Shown: positions 5,337-5,627 of the stretch, piece by piece
How positions within the stretch are numbered: position 1 is the first letter of the stretch
Layout: every line of letters begins with the position of its first letter
Source of the DNA: JBEKVE01 sp049514335
Lineage (GTDB): Bacteria; Actinomycetota; Acidimicrobiia; Acidimicrobiales; UBA8190
Length of the DNA stretch: 5,627 bases
Reading direction: 5' to 3'
NCBI GenBank assembly: GCA_049514335.1
Contig: JBEKVE010000199.1
Span: 1 to 5,627 of the forward strand
Program-made: the position numbers and the translations under genes
Notes under the pieces: model-generated
The model's input: the letters and a program-made list of their open reading frames with translations, nothing else
Database searches by the model: none
Told to the model about the DNA's origin: nothing

Positions 5337-5627
5337 ATGCCCGACGACAGCCATCCGGACGAACCGGACATGACCGGTGCCCGGGGTGACGGTGGGGGCC
5401 CGGAGGCGGACGACGGCGATGCCACCCAGGCGGTGCCCATCGGGGGCGACGATGACGTGACGCCGCCGGAGGGGTCGAGTGCCGTGACCCGGGCCATTGC
5501 CGCCGCTGCCCCGACCGCCGCTGTGTCGGGCGCAGCGACCGGGACGGGCATGGGCCCGCCCGTGGTGGCGAGCCCGGCCCGGTCGCGGCGCGCATCGGCC
5601 AACCGGACCTGGATCGTCGTGCTGGTG
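5337..5627 (+). CDS. N-terminal part of a putative membrane protein with an acidic disordered tail (runs off the window)
   Basis: The frame opens with ATG after a perfect Shine-Dalgarno sequence and stays open for 97 codons to the window edge, so the 3' end is missing. I do not recognise the family. Residues 1-45 are acidic and Gly/Pro-rich with many Asp residues (MPDDSHPDEPDMTGARGDGG at the start). Residues ~50-80 are Ala/Thr/Gly/Pro-rich, and a basic patch (SPARSRRASANR, ~80-91) follows. WIVVLV at 92-97 looks like the start of a transmembrane helix. The arrangement (long soluble tail, positive patch, helix) predicts a cytoplasmic N-terminus and an extracytoplasmic or multi-spanning remainder, similar in plan to the DUF4012 protein. 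A sortase substrate would carry its motif at the unseen C-terminus, so that cannot be judged. The gene is divergent from the methyltransferase across a 78-base gap. Confidence 0.75.
   Translation, partial: MPDDSHPDEPDMTGARGDGGGPEADDGDATQAVPIGGDDDVTPPEGSSAVTRAIAAAAPTAAVSGAATGTGMGPPVVASPARSRRASANRTWIVVLV

Noticed and set aside
1..5627. CRISPR array, insertion sequence, toxin-antitoxin or phage genes
   Set aside because: There are no regularly spaced long repeats, no transposase or integrase frame, no terminal inverted repeats with target duplications, and no small paired genes. Every confident gene belongs to a housekeeping or envelope-type family.

Overview
The window is high-GC (above 70% in most blocks, G/C-rich at third positions) and carries a class E-type sortase, a DUF4012 membrane protein and genes that appear to be transcribed without leaders. 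This points to an actinomycete-type bacterium (Actinomycetota, possibly an Acidimicrobiia-like lineage). The lineage is an inference; no rRNA or tRNA is present to confirm it.

Layout. Positions 1-337 hold no convincing gene. The first ~118 bases are clearly less GC-rich (about 55%) and contain an 11-bp-spaced direct repeat. The rest of that block is very GC-rich, with hairpins that could end the operon to its right. On the minus strand, 2754-338 is a two-gene operon: a low-molecular-weight protein-tyrosine-phosphatase family protein (2754-2170), whose TGA overlaps the GTG start of a 611-residue DUF4012 membrane-anchored extracytoplasmic protein (2173-338). A 60-bp divergent promoter region (2755-2814) separates it from a plus-strand class E-type sortase (2815-3780). 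The sortase converges on, and overlaps by 85 bp, a minus-strand hexapeptide-repeat acyltransferase (4424-3696). Upstream of that, also on the minus strand, is a class I SAM-dependent methyltransferase (5258-4470). A second divergent region leads to a plus-strand gene that starts at 5337 with a strong Shine-Dalgarno sequence and runs off the window. Its visible part is an acidic, disordered tail ending at what looks like a membrane helix.

How the genes may work together. Sortase (protein anchoring at the cell surface), DUF4012 protein (membrane-anchored, outside the cell), tyrosine phosphatase (often tied to exopolysaccharide control) and left-handed beta-helix acyltransferase (typically O-acetylates sugars or antibiotics) together suggest a cell-envelope or surface-polysaccharide neighbourhood. 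This is inference from family knowledge; no substrate is visible.

The most notable sequence signal is regulatory. Three genes (phosphatase, sortase, acyltransferase) share one module: a TANNNT -10 hexamer, exactly six bases, then a GTG start codon, with conserved flanks (GGTANNYTCGNNGNGTGC). This implies leaderless mRNAs. A perfect 6-7-6 inverted repeat sits where the -35 regions of the two divergent promoters overlap, as a single shared operator would.
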